From Eudorina sp. 2006-703-Eu-15 (lineage: Eukaryota; Chlorophyta; Chlorophyceae; Chlamydomonadales; Volvocaceae), in the NCBI GenBank assembly GCA_003117195.1, contig BDSI01000104.1:190896-254895 (forward strand): a DNA stretch of 64,000 nucleotides. Reading direction: 5' to 3'. Within the stretch, counting starts at the first letter, position 1; every line of letters begins with the position of its first letter. Under the pieces are notes generated by a model. It was not told the origin of the DNA. It did no database searches and worked only from the letters and a program-made list of their open reading frames with translations. Both the position numbers and the translations under genes were made by a program. This document shows, piece by piece, positions 24,801 through 36,501 of the stretch.

Positions 24801-27800
24801 GATGGCGGTCACCACCTGGGAGGGGGGGGGGAGGAGGGTGCGGTGGAGGAGGCGGGCTTACAACATTGAAGCTGCGCTGCTGCCACAGCAAAGGGGGGGC
24901 CGCGGCGGTGGCGCGGGGGGCAGCAGGCGGCAAGGCATGGGGCAGAGCGGGCGGCCGCAGGGGGCACGGGGAGGGGTTGCAGCAGGACAAGGCGCAGGAG
25001 GCCAGGGGGCAGGAGGCCAGGGAGCTGGGCGGCCGTGTGTGCCGGTTGGGAGGGGGAGCCAGGCCGGGCCCGGCCGGGCCGGGCGAGCACCTGGCGCGTA
25101 ACCCAGACAGCGGCGGCCCGACTGACGAGCCCGGAAGGGTCCGGGTGGGGCAGGTCCAGCGCACGGCACGGGTGGGGCGGGTCAGGTAGGGCCAGGGAGG
25201 GCGAGGCTCGGCTTCAGCTCAGACGTGACCCGACCCGGGGCAGCGAGGGCGCGGGGCATGGCAGCGCAGGAGCCGGCGCCGGGAGGGCAGGCAGGCAGTC
25301 AGCCAGCCTTGGGAGCACGGCAGGGCAGGCCACAGACCAGCGCAGGGAGGGGGGACGGGGGAGGCCGAGGAGAGGAAGCACTCTGGAATAATAGGAAAAG
25401 AGAGAAGCGGGAGAGAAGGCTTCCTGCTGACGTGCTCTACGTCCGTGGGGTTCACCGTGGAGGGTGTTTTACGGTCCGTTCATATGTCGTACAACGGTCC
25501 GTACAGATGTAGTACGGATGCCGTACCTGCAGGTACTTGAACGCGTGCTCCGTGGAGGGGTCGAACACCTCGGCGTGGGAGTGCATGGCGACCGCCAGGG
25601 GGTCATGACCCAGCTCCACGCAGTCGTGTACGTCAACGTCGGTGCCGTGTAGTACGATGGCCTGTGTATGCCGTACAGCCGTGGAGTCAGAGCACAGGCG
25701 ATCACACGACTGCGGAACGGTCAGCGGTGCCGCGGCCCTCCTCCGCGCCCCAAGCCCCGCCTCCGCCCCAAGCCCACCCCGCTCTTTCTTTGGTCGGCCC
25801 ATCGGCCCCCGGCGGGTGAGCGGGGCCAGCAGCATGTAGAACCGACGGGTAGGGGGGTCAAGGAAGGCCGCGCCGCCCTCACCAGAACCCCTGGCATGTC
25901 CCGGAACGCCGGAAGCGCGCGCGCGTGTGTACGTGTGTATGTGTATGCGCGTGGGGCGGGCGGGCGGGCGGGAGGGGAGAAGACGTGGCGTCAGCCGCGC
26001 TGCCGTACCTTGAGTTGCTCGAACGTCCGCTGGAACTGCGCGTTGTTGCTCGTGTGCTCTGTCTCCGGGAGCGCTCCCCGCGGCGGCGGCGGCGGCCCAG
26101 GGGACGGTCGCGGCTGCTCGCCGTCCGCCGTCGTACAGCTGGGGCTTGAGCTCTCCGTCGCCGCCGCCTCGACCGCCGCCGCCACCTTGCCGCCGCGTTT
26201 CTCCGTTCGACGGGAGGGCCTCGAATGACGCTCGCAGTCCCCTTCCGTGCCCTCGGCGATCGGCTGTCCGCGCGCAAAGGGCGACACTGACCCATGGGTC
26301 GGAGCCGCCGTGGCGGCGCCCGGAACAGCCCAAGAGGCGGCTTCAGCCACGCGCTCCGCCATCGCGTGCTGGACTACTTGCGGTGCCTGCTGCTGTTGCT
26401 CCTGTTGGTGATGGGTGGGAATGTATTGCTGCTGCTGCTGTTGCTGCCACTGCTGCTGCATCTGCATCTGTATCTGCCAAGCCTGTTGCTGGTGTAACTG
26501 CCACGTCGGATCGGTCTGTTGCTGGTGTAACTGCCACGGCTGCTGAGCCATTATCCCCTGCTGCTGCTGTACGAAGTAGATCCCCCCTGCCTGTTGGATT
26601 TGGAGTTGCTGCTGCTGCTGCTGCTGCAGTGGTTGCCAAGTGTCAGCTAGCGATGTATTAACGCCCTGAGAATGGTGATACTGCTGCGGCTGCTGCTGCA
26701 GCAGAGGGAGCATGTACGGCACTTGCTGCTGTTGTACCTGCTGCATGTGGTGTTGCTGGTGGTGGAGGTGCTCCCGCCAAGAGCTCCCCGCACCGGCCCC
26801 GTTCCATGGCTGGCCGCCCTGCGGGTGTGGCCAACAGCCAGCTGAGTCCTGCGACTGTTGCTGCAATAGCAGCTGTTGCTGTTGTTGTTGCTGCAGGACC
26901 TGTTGTTGTTGCTCCTGCTGCAAAAGCAATGCCTGCTGTTGTGCGTTCGAGGAGAAGTGCTCCATGTGCTGCTGCTGGGCTGCAGTACAGGGGGCGGCGG
27001 CGGCGGGACCCCCACCATCGGTGGCCCCGGCGGCGCCGCTGACCCCGCCATCGGCTACCTGCGGAACCCGCATGCCGCCATCCGCCACCACCACCACCGC
27101 CGGCTCCACCGCTGGCGCCGTAGCCGCACCTCCAGTTGTTGCTGCTCCTGCTGCTCCTGCCGATCCCGGCTGCCCCGCACCCCTGTCCGCCTGCCCCCGT
27201 CGTCCTGCCTGCTCCTGCGCCTGCGCCTCCCCCTGCAGCTGTTGTCCTGCCTGCTCCTGCGCCTGCGCCTCCCCCTGTCCCCGAGGCTGCCGCACTCGCT
27301 GCTGCCGTGAATGCTGCTGCTGCAGCTGCGGCTGCTGCTGCGAGGTTCCGATCGGTGCCCCTTCTCGCAGCCCCTCCTCCCGCGACGGGCAGGCCACCTG
27401 GGGAGCCGTGACGTCGCCCCCTTCGTCGTCGAAACCTGGCCCCGGCAACTGCGGCAGCTGTTGAGTCGGCGCGGACCTGGCGTGCAGAGCCCGATCTGCG
27501 TCAGCGATAGTCGCCGTCGTCTCCGCCGACGCCGTCACAAGCGTCGCCGACGTTGTCGCGACCGTCCCAAGGGTCGATGGCAGGAGACCATTGAGCGTGT
27601 CCGCCTGCTGGCGATAACGCACGTCATGGTTTGCAGCGGCAAGGGACACCGGGGAGGGAGGGGATCGGGCAGCACCAATTAAGCATATCAATTCGCTCTC
27701 TGTGCCGCGGATTGCCCGGCCCCTCCCGCGCCGCACAACGCCCGAACGCTTCCCCCAGACCGTCGCCCCCAAGCGCATCCCTACGGCCCCCGACCGACGC

Positions 27801-30800
27801 CGAACTCCCCCCCGCCGCTCATTTCCTTGCCGCACGTGTCGCTCTCCGCGCCTTGGGTTGCCAAGTTGCCGTACCCCCTGCCGTACCCTCCTCCGTACCC
27901 TTCCCCCAGGCTCCCTAGGGATCCTAGCCCTGATTAACCCAAGACCCAGAGACACCCCGGGGGGAAACCCCACGCCACGTCACGGCCCGTACCCGCGGCG
28001 AGTGCTGCGACGGCTGAAACAACTGAAGAGGCAGCTGCCGCGGCTGTTGCTGCAGCTGCTGCCGGGGCTGATGCAGCGGCTGAGCCTGCTGCGGCTCCTG
28101 ATGGTGATGCTGCTGCTGCTGCTGTTGGACGAGGAACTGGTCGCTGCCCGGCCGACTGGGAGCAGCCGCAGACGCCTCGCTGAAGCGCGCCGTCCCGCGA
28201 CCGAAGCTTCCAGTCGGACCCATGGGTCGCTCCCCCCGGGATGTGCCCCCCAGAGCGCGCGCCGGAAGCGCGGCGAAGCCGGAGGACCTCCCGGTAGCCC
28301 AGCTGCTGCCGCCGCCGCCGCCTCCGCCGCCGCCTCCGCCTCCAGTGGTGGGATCTGAGGGCATGCTGGGCCGCATCCCTGCGAAATCCTGCGGCGGCGG
28401 CGGCGGCTGTTGGCGGCGGCTGTTGCTACCCTGCGACCTGAGGTCCGGTCCGACGGTACGACATCAGGGTGTCAGGAGGGAGGTCAGGAGAGGCAGTAAG
28501 GAGGAGGGCGGTGGGGAAAGGGAGCGATGCACCGACATGCACGAGACAGGCCGCCCCACCGTCCCGGCCGTACCCTCGCGCCGCCGCCGCGGCCGCTGGT
28601 GTGACGCCGACTGCCGTACAGCACACCATGGCTGCCTAGAAGTGACTTCACTGGTGCCATCATTTCTTCAATCGGCGCAATGCCCTGAATGTCCAGCAGC
28701 TGCCTGGCAGAGCCCCTGAATACGGTACTCCATGTGTATGTGTATGCATGGGCTTCTCCACTGCAACCTAACCCGGTCTGTTACCGGCGTCCCCACGCTT
28801 CTGACGATGGACCCAAGCTTCAGACCCTCCCCCGACGCACTCACCCCCCGGTTTAGACGCGCTTCCCCCCCGGTTGCGACGCAACCCCTCACCGACGCAC
28901 TTCCCCCCCGGTTGATACGCACCTGGCTGCGGCGACCAGGTGCACTCGGCGCTTCAGGAAGGGAACCCCCACCAGCGCCGTCAGCGCCGCGCATCCGCCG
29001 GCCGCCGCCGCGCTCACCCAGGCGCACCGCGCGGAGCCCCAGGCCAGCCGGGCCTCGCCGCCCTGCAGGGGTTGGCCCCGTACAACGACCCGTGGGTCAG
29101 TGAGACACTCCAACTCGAACGCAGGCAGCGACGCGCGGTGCGGGCAGCTGGCGGGCGGAGCAGGACCCGGCGGGGCGATGATGTTGCAAACCGACGGGGC
29201 CAGCGGCGGCGGAGGCAGCGTGTACTACGAGAGGGGTACGGCAAATGGGGTACGGCCCTCCTCCACGGCGATGCTGGGAGGTGGCTTCAGGGTCCCGCTG
29301 GTAAGCGGCGCCACGAACCGCTGTGCAGGTGCACAGGTTCCGCTTGCTGGCGCATTCCTCCCCCCCCCCCACACACACACGTCGAACCCCAGACAGGCAG
29401 ACAGACAGACATGGCGCCTCTGCATTCCCTCGTGATGGCCAAACAAGGCAGCGCAACGACCTTCCAGTGCGGTGGACCTCCTGCGTTCCCTCCTTGCCGT
29501 ACGCGTGCCGTACCTTATACAGCACGAAAAACAGGTTGATGAAGACGGTGAACAGGACCAGCACCGGCAGCGCCTGTTGAGAGAGGGCGGGGCCCAGGGG
29601 CGGGTTGCGGTTTCGCTCGTCTTTGATTTGCATCAAGGGGGAGTGCAGAGGGACGCAGAGCGGAGGCGGCAGCAGAGCCCGGGTCCACGGCACTCTCTTT
29701 CAGTCGCGACGCTGTTGCCACGGGACCCGGGCTGTAAGTACAGTACGGTACATGGGCAGTCCCACACCCCCGACCTTCCCTTGGTTTTTGCTTCTTTCCT
29801 AAACCCCGCCTCCCACCTCCAGCCCGCCCAAATCAGTTCTCTTTTACCCACCCAAATCGCGTACTCCAGGCTGTTGGTCCGACGGAGAATGAGCGAGCGC
29901 ACCAGGACGAACAGCAAGACCGAGGCGAGGCCGGACATCAGGGGGCTTGTGAACCACCTGCGGCGGCCGGCCAGTGGGTGTGGGTGTATGGATTGGGGAA
30001 CCGATACGTGGCACAGGAGTCAATTCGCGAATTCAGTGGGTGTGGGTGTGGGGGGGGTGGGGGGACGCGGCGTAACACTGCGCTGAAGCTGACTGCCGGT
30101 GAAGGTGGTCGCGGCAAGGCGGCCATCTGGGGCTGCTGCAAATGCTGGCGACTCGGTGTTGAAGAAGTTCGTGCTGTTATAGGTGATGGTGTGCGGTGTA
30201 CGATGTATGGTGTACGATGTACGGTGCATAATACCCCAGCAGTACGAATCCATGCAACTCACGCGAGGACGATGGGCACCAGCCCGCCCATGTACGGAAA
30301 CGTGTCCTGCGGCTCCAGCCACACTACCGCGCCCGCGCCGCCGTACACGAAGGCGAAGCCCAGCACGCCGCCGACTGTGACGGGGTCCCATCAGCCGGGG
30401 CGGCAGCCAGAGGGCGAGAGGACGTGTTGCAGGTTATGTGTAGGTTGCGTGGGGCGGGGTCTGTGAGTGACACATCTACGGCACTGTACGGTAATGTCGT
30501 AATCGTCGGCCCAGCGACGCAGACATGCAATGCACCGAGATTAGAACCCAGGGGGCGAAGCTGCATCAGTACATATATGCCGTACAAGGTACAACTAGTC
30601 GTACACTCACTTGTGGCGTGTGTGGTCGACACGGGCAGGCTGAGGTAGGTCGCAAGCAGCAGCCACGTGCCGGAGGCAACCAGTGCGCACAACATGCCGT
30701 ACATGTAGATCTCGGGATCGTTCTCAAACGCCGAGATTCGCGCGATGGCGCCCGCCACGGTGTTCGTAACCTCGGCTCCCTGATGACCCACGGGTCACGT

Positions 30801-31738
30801 CGTGGGTACCCGTACAAGACACGGTTGAGGTAGCAACACGAGCAGGGGTAGTGGGTAACGAGGTCACGTACAGTTCCGTACCATCTCGCTGACGCATACC
30901 TGCCCGGCTGCACGCCCGCCTGACGGTCCCCCCTCCCCTTCCCGGCCCCAACGAGGTAGATAGCTTGTCCGTGCCTGGTTCATCGCACTCCGTATTCAGG
31001 CAGTCACCTTGCAGGGGCACTTGGTGCCCTGGACCCACGCGCCGAAAGGGAGCTCTCAGCGGCCGACGCGGCCCAGTCCGAGAGAGGCTCGAGCAGCGGC
31101 TGGTGGAATGCTGCTGCAGCCCCTCTAAGGTCGCTCTCATGAAGACGCAGGTGTGGCTCCCCTCGGGTTCCCCCGATGTGGGACGTGATTGGGACTCACC
31201 AGCAGGACTGAGCCGCTGAATTCGCACACAGAGGCGATGAGCAGCGCCTGACGCATCGTGAGCGTCCTGGCCGCAACACTGCTGCCGAATGCGTTTGCGA
31301 CATCGTTAGCGCCTGAAAGAACACGGCAAGTTCGTGCATCATGAGTAAGTGTACTTGGTTTCGGATAGACACCGAACGTGCCAGAAGTCTCAAGAGAACT
31401 GGATTACGCGGTTTCATTTCGGAGAAGGTTAACGTGAGCTATTTCATGAGCGGACGACTTGGGCACGACACCACGGACTCTGCGCAACATGGTCGGGGTC
31501 GCAACAGAGATGGGAATCCAGTTATCCAAAAGCCAGCTTCTTTAAGCGTGATCCAATGAGGCCTCCCTGCTGATATGCAGCCGCCCGAGTCTTACCAATG
31601 CCGAAAGCCTGCGAAGACCCGTTTTCAATTGTTAATTAGTTCTGCATGTAAAGGCGTGCATATATAAAAGCGCACCGTGAAAAACGCAGCCAATGAGCCA
31701 ACGACCAGAATCCAAGTGTAGTCGGTCCAGTTCGCCAT
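21820..31738 (-). CDS. PiT-family (PHO4/PTB) phosphate transporter with giant Gln-rich loop
   Basis: Plasma-membrane Na+- or H+-coupled phosphate symporter. Seventeen exons: 31738-31676, 31608-31596, 31312-31200, 30779-30611, 30374-30263, 29957-29852, 29573-29514, 29224-28923, 28715-28574, 28430-27993, 27607-26009, 25661-25527, 24815-24714, 24225-24147, 23565-23426, 22776-22565, 22102-21820; about 1355 residues with every phase consistent. Both family signatures are present: [13 protein letters not shown] near residue 26 and [13 protein letters not shown] in the second half, each followed by PVSTTHA / [14 protein letters not shown]. Typical helices flank them ([33 protein letters not shown]). 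The C-terminal exon has several NxT/S sequons. Between the halves lies a hydrophilic loop of about 800 residues, rich in Gln and Ala. The 5' ends of exons 8 and 11 are the least certain. No regulatory site could be identified. Confidence 0.92.
23935..24030. repeat. A-rich imperfect tandem repeat in a PiT intron
   Basis: Repeated AAGAAAGCAAA / CCACGAAAGCAAA words, about 20-24 bases per unit, within intron 14 of the phosphate transporter gene. It is strikingly purine/A-rich against the GC-rich surroundings. Confidence 0.75.
24229..24375. repeat. GGTGAGGGTGGC microsatellite in PiT intron
   Basis: Imperfect hexamer/dodecamer repeat of GGTGAG and GGTGGC immediately upstream (in gene sense) of the exon starting at 24225. 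The sense strand is therefore a long C-rich polypyrimidine-like tract next to the 3' splice site. Confidence 0.8.
26390..27345 (-). repeat. CAG/CAA-rich coding repeat (poly-Gln) in PiT exon 11
   Basis: On the coding strand this is a run of mixed CAG/CAA codons giving many short Gln tracts interspersed with Leu, His, Trp and Tyr. The reading frame stays open for more than 500 codons, so it is translated low complexity. The plus-strand Cys-rich and Leu-rich frames over it are shadows. Confidence 0.85.
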
Positions 31739-32368
31739 TTAATCCTCCAGCGCTCCACCGATATATGACAAAAAAGACCACTAAGGTCTGAGATTTCTTT
31801 CATAACATTACAGACGAAGACTTGCACACCGCACAATGAAGGTCAACTTTCGGCTGGTCATTTGTTACGTTCGACACCTGAACTGTGTAACATTCGTATA
31901 CTTCCTCATGTCATGTCGTGATCGGCCGATGCCGGTGTCCCGGTGATTCCATGCATAACGGGATCCGTTGAAAACTACCCGTACTACGCCGTGCCGATAG
32001 GAGCGTAGGACAAGTCATAATGCCCGAATTACTTCAAGGTAATTATATCCACACAGTTGTGTACATGTATGGTCAGTGGTTTAGCTTGGTGAGTTGGGCC
32101 CGCCGCGTGCAAACAACCACAACACGCACGACAGCTTTTGGGGAGTCAAAGTAACTAAGTGACTGATACCATGAGAAGGTCAGCTCAAAACAACCGCTCC
32201 GAACGCTCATAAGTACCCAGAAACAGGCCTGCCGTGCCAATCAACGAGTCGGCACAGGAGACGCAAAGCTTGGAGGCAAGACTATGCAAGACCATTATCT
32301 CTACTGCGAGTGCTCAGCTGCGCTATGGTCCTAATGTGCCAACTCCTCTCCGGATGCTGACGCTCCTG
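31739..32368. promoter_or_regulatory. 5' flank of the PiT gene
   Basis: AT-rich region upstream of the phosphate transporter start codon and beyond the Vps55 transcript end. No gene seen. Phosphate-responsive elements could lie here, but none is recognisable by eye. Confidence 0.4.
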
Positions 32369-32373
32369 TTACA
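32369..32373 (-). terminator. Possible poly(A) signal of VPS55
   Basis: First TTACA (minus-strand TGTAA) after the VPS55 stop, about 910 bases away. This implies a long 3' UTR between 32370 and 33280. Confidence 0.35.
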
Positions 32374-33280
32374 CCGCCATGAGGAAGCTGAACGGCCCCA
32401 TGCCTGGAGCTGCCTATCGATTAGGGGATCGGTTGCCTGGTGGTTCTTGTCCGATATCCTTGCAACAATGGCATGCACTGGCACACGGGCCGAAAGGCCG
32501 CCCCGGCGTGGCAACAAGGCCCAGTCCCCTACACCGCGCTGCTGTACACGTACAGCTTAGAAATGGCCAAACCACTGAACACGTGGCGCCCACTCCACGC
32601 CGCACCGCCCGGGCCCCGCGAACTCCATGTCCTGCCCAGTAAGTAAGCTACCATAGCTGGCCGTCCATCCCGCGATGGGGTTGCGAGCAGGGCGTGAGAA
32701 ACTACATGGCGGGCCCTGGGCTGGCGCCCACATCCATCCCGGCACCGTAACGCCACCGGGGCCCGCTGTAACATCCTTAATAACGCCACCGCCCCTCATC
32801 GAAACCTGTCAGCATCCCCCCATCGCCCTGCACAACACCTCGTCCCTCCTCTACCTCTATTTTATAACAAACAAATAAAGACAGGACCTGCCGCCGAGCG
32901 CCGCATTCCCTGGCCACCCCAGCAACCACCCCACACCGATGCACCGGGCCAGCAAGGTAAAAAGGTTCACCCTGTCCCTCTCCTCCTTTTGCCTCTCCCA
33001 CGCCGTCTTCCCAGCCGCTTTTACTTTCCTTCTTCCTTCTTCCCAGAATGGCTCCCTCCTTGCTGACCTACAGAACCCCCGCATGCGTCAATCGGGAACG
33101 TATCTCCGTCAGCGGTCCAAACGCTGACGCCCCTCCTAGGCCCCAAACACCTCACCCAGCTGCGAGAGAGGCGAGGGGAGGAGAGGAGCGAAGAGAGAAA
33201 AAAAGCAGAGAGAGAAAGGGACGTCCTCACCCGGCAGGTCCGCATCCACCCCCTCGAGCCCGCGGCGATTCCCTCGTCCG

Positions 33281-34995
33281 TCAGAAGAACCCTGCATCTT
33301 TGCTGTTGAAGTAGTCGTACGTGAGGACCGTGGCGCCCAACACCAACGCCGCCGCCAGCTCCATTATGAGGGCCGAGATGGTGATCACCTGCGTTGCGCC
33401 ACATAAGGGCATGCGGCCGATGACGTCCGGTTTAACCCGGCATATGACGTCGGGGTTTACGTCAGGTGCCTCGTTGCTTCTGCGGGCTTGCGGCGGTCAA
33501 CTCCCCGCGCCGCAGTCCTTCCCCGCCTGCCAGCCGTCAACGCACCCACACCCACCGCCTTCTATTCGCTTTTGCTTTCGCGACCATCCACAGCCGACCC
33601 GTCTCTCGGTCAGGGCTGCACAGGTGATAAAAACCCCTACCGTCCCCCCTTGGGGAACTGCCTCCACCCTCCTCGGGACCCATCGCGGGCCTGCTGGTTC
33701 GCACGGGATGTCGCACACCACCGAATCTCCAGGATCAACGAACTGTCCCCCCGACTCGCCGCCCAGTGGCACCCTCTTGGGCAAACACCCGCCCCGGCTC
33801 CCGCACCTTGGCATGGGCGAGGATGGCTGGGATGGCGATGGAGCCCACCGCCGAGAAGCCCGTCAGGAACTTGCCCGCATCCACCCAGCTGCGGGGGAAG
33901 GAGAGGGGAGATGAGGAGTGGGGAGGGAAAGGAAAGAGGAGAAGGCGGGAGCGAGGGACGTCCTCACTTGACACGTTCGGGCTCGGCCCAGGGTCACAAG
34001 GGGTGGTGCAAACGGACTTCCGTCGGGACCGTCGGGACCGTCAGGGTTTGAAGACGGGTTTGAAGGTTGTGACAATAATCCTTCTGAGCCTGTTTTAAGG
34101 CGTTACACAGGCGCAGAAGGATCCCGGTCACAAACCTGCACTCGGGCCCACACCCAATTTTCTGCCCCGTCGCAGACCCCGGGCGAACCCGTTGGTTCAA
34201 CCTCTGGTCTTGCGGCCGGGAGGCATCCAATCGCTGGTTTCGCGGCCAGGCTGACACCCTCTGGGAGACAGTTTCCCTCTGGACGCACCCGCTCTGAATG
34301 GTGCTACCATAGATGGCGTATCCGTCGCCACTCGAGCTCCCGAAAAATAGGTACGGCATAGGTACGAGCACGTACATGATGCCCACCAGCATGGGCCACC
34401 TGGCAGGGTTGGACCACACCGCGGTGGGCAGTCGGAGGGGCAGCGTACGTCACAAGAGTTGACTCGCCCAACTGGACGCCATCCAAACCACAGATCCCAT
34501 GGCTGCCCATGTGGCGCTGTAGTGCTCGTCCCGTGCCCGGAGTGAGCAAAAGATTGCTGCGACGGGTGCTCTTCTGTGATGAAGAGTCGATCCACAGCTG
34601 CCTACAGGGCGAGGTGGGCACATGACCGGAGACGATGGCCACCAGGCGGGGCTGCCGACAACCCCGTCCCGGGCCAGTACGTGACCGGCACTTGATAAGG
34701 ATATGGAGAAGGCTGCAACCTACAGCCTGACCGCTCACCAGTTGTTGAAAAGAATGCACCCCTAAAAAGCAGGAACACGTGGCAGTGATTAGCTTTGCCG
34801 AGCTCATGGTATCATGTCATGACGTGCTCGCAGGGCACCATCGCGGCAGACCTACCAGAAGTTGGAGAAGAGCCCCCGTGCTGAACATTATTGCTAGCAC
34901 CAGGATAACTGCGATGCAGAATTATTTTGAGCGCTGTGTGCACTGCTCGCGAAAAAATGTTTTCCGAACGCACCTCTCGAGTCTTGTATCGCCAT
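33281..34995 (-). CDS. VPS55: Vps55/LEPROT family endosomal membrane protein
   Basis: Small four-helix membrane protein that works with Vps68 in late-endosome to vacuole traffic in yeast; animal homologues (LEPROT) regulate receptor surface levels. Exons: 34995-34974, 34908-34856, 34761-34739, 34399-34289, 33888-33807, 33388-33281; 132 residues, matching the family's usual length of about 130, with all phases agreeing. The chain has four hydrophobic segments: VILVLAIMFSTGALLQLL; the hallmark NNWWPMLVGIMYVLVPMPYL; FLTGFSAVGSIAIPAILAHA; ALIMELAAALVLGATVLTY. It ends YDYFNSKDAGFF. The first exon is only 22 bases and encodes MAIQDSR; it was chosen because it is the nearest upstream ATG with a good donor and the right phase. 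Confidence 0.93.
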
Positions 34996-35583
34996 TTCGT
35001 CAGGTGCAATCCGTGTCGCACTGTTTAATAATCTCAGACCTTACTATGTACTGTGAAAAGGACGGATGTCGCGAGCGAAATTGAAAGGGCGAAATATGAT
35101 TGTCACTATGAGGCCGCGACGAGCAATAAGCTTGATGGGCAACGTGTGGGCAAGCGTTCGTTGAGATTGCTACAACGTCGAAAGCACCGTACAGGAATCA
35201 ACAGTCGAACCGCCGGACTTCGGTTAGAACGTGTGCAGTACGGCTGGTACGGCGCCACGTTCCAACGCCTCATGCATCCACATGGGCGAGGGGCCTTGCA
35301 GTGTACAGTCTGCTAATGCTTGGGCACAGAAAAATATCCGGTATCGGTAAGATACGCACTGGGATACTTCTGCAATGGCAACTCCGTCAACAAGACCTGA
35401 ACTGCTGCCGTATCTCCGCGGTACTGGCGTACTGGCGTACTTGTAGTTCACATTCAAGGACGCCATGCGCGAGGTTTTTCAAGGGTTAGCATGCTCGTGC
35501 AACGCAAACCGGCGGGTGACATGGGCTTCGATACCCGTACGGCCAGGGCCCGCGTGCGAACGTGTGCAGCCACAGTGCGTACG
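34996..35583. other. 5' flank of VPS55
   Basis: AT-rich, no supportable exon. It contains the VPS55 promoter and runs to the possible 3' end of the next minus-strand gene. Confidence 0.45.
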
Positions 35584-35604
35584 TTACAGCTCTTGACAGT
35601 TACA
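35584..35604 (-). terminator. Two possible TGTAA poly(A) signals of the 188-residue gene
   Basis: Two TTACA copies 16 bases apart (35584 and 35600) are the first minus-strand TGTAA matches beyond the stop at 36502. They are about 900 bases away, so the assignment is weak. Confidence 0.25.
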
Positions 35605-36501
35605 GCAGACCCGAAGGAAAGGCATCTTCGACCGCTCCACAACAAACGAAATCCGGCAGGAGGGTCGCCCCGCGCTATCGCACCAGCGGCGAGGCGGTTC
35701 CGACGCATCACCGACGGACTACCCGAGTTCACGCGGGTACGCCCCCACACAAACCAGACCGATTGTTGCCCTCACCCTCCCGCCACCAACTCTCAACTAA
35801 CCCGGCACAAAATCAACAACACCTTCATGTACGGCTTCGCATAACACTTTTTGGATGCCGACACCCAAACCCTACAGAATCGTACCAGGTAGGCAGCGCC
35901 ACCGAGGTGGCGACTGAGCGGACCCCACAAACCTACAGGCCGGCGGTGGAGGTCCCCGCGTCTGAAGGGATTAGGCCGTACGGGTGGCGTGTGCTTTCAC
36001 ACACGCCCCCCTCTCTTCACGCACCCCATACCGCTTTTAGCACCCTCACCGCTAAGCAGAGGTCAGCCAGCCCATGTGCCGTGCAACCGCACAGATGCGG
36101 TAGGTCCTCCTCCTCCCGCACCTTGCACCACAGGCAAGGTTCGCCGGTGCCCCAATCGGCCTACCCAAGAGACCAGCCGGGGTGTGCGTTGCGCCTCTGC
36201 GCCAGCCCTTGGATGCCACTGTGTGATGGGGCCCACCAACGCCTCTTGCCGCCCCCGTCTCCTCGCAAGTCAGCACCACCCACCTCCAGACGTCTTTTCC
36301 TGGTGCGACGCGTTGACCATCACCCAAGTCACGTCCGGCCCCCGTAACACGTCATTCGGGCTTTCATAAACCATCCGTAAACCGTCTCAATTGGGATAAA
36401 AGGACTGTCAATGGCATTGACAAGAGGCGCTGAAAGGTCATCTCAGGAGGACCTGTCGCGCCTCTAGCGCGTGTCCATTCGTCCGTACAGTGTACGACAG
36501 T

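Noticed and set aside
25870..25905. Small exon between PiT exons 11 and 12
   Set aside because: The only AG/GT pair gives about 8 bases and would break the frame, whereas direct joining keeps it.
26712..27464. Cys-rich plus-strand open frame of 250 codons
   Set aside because: It is the antisense reading of the CAG/CAA repeat in the PiT exon; Cys/Leu runs are the expected shadow of poly-Gln.
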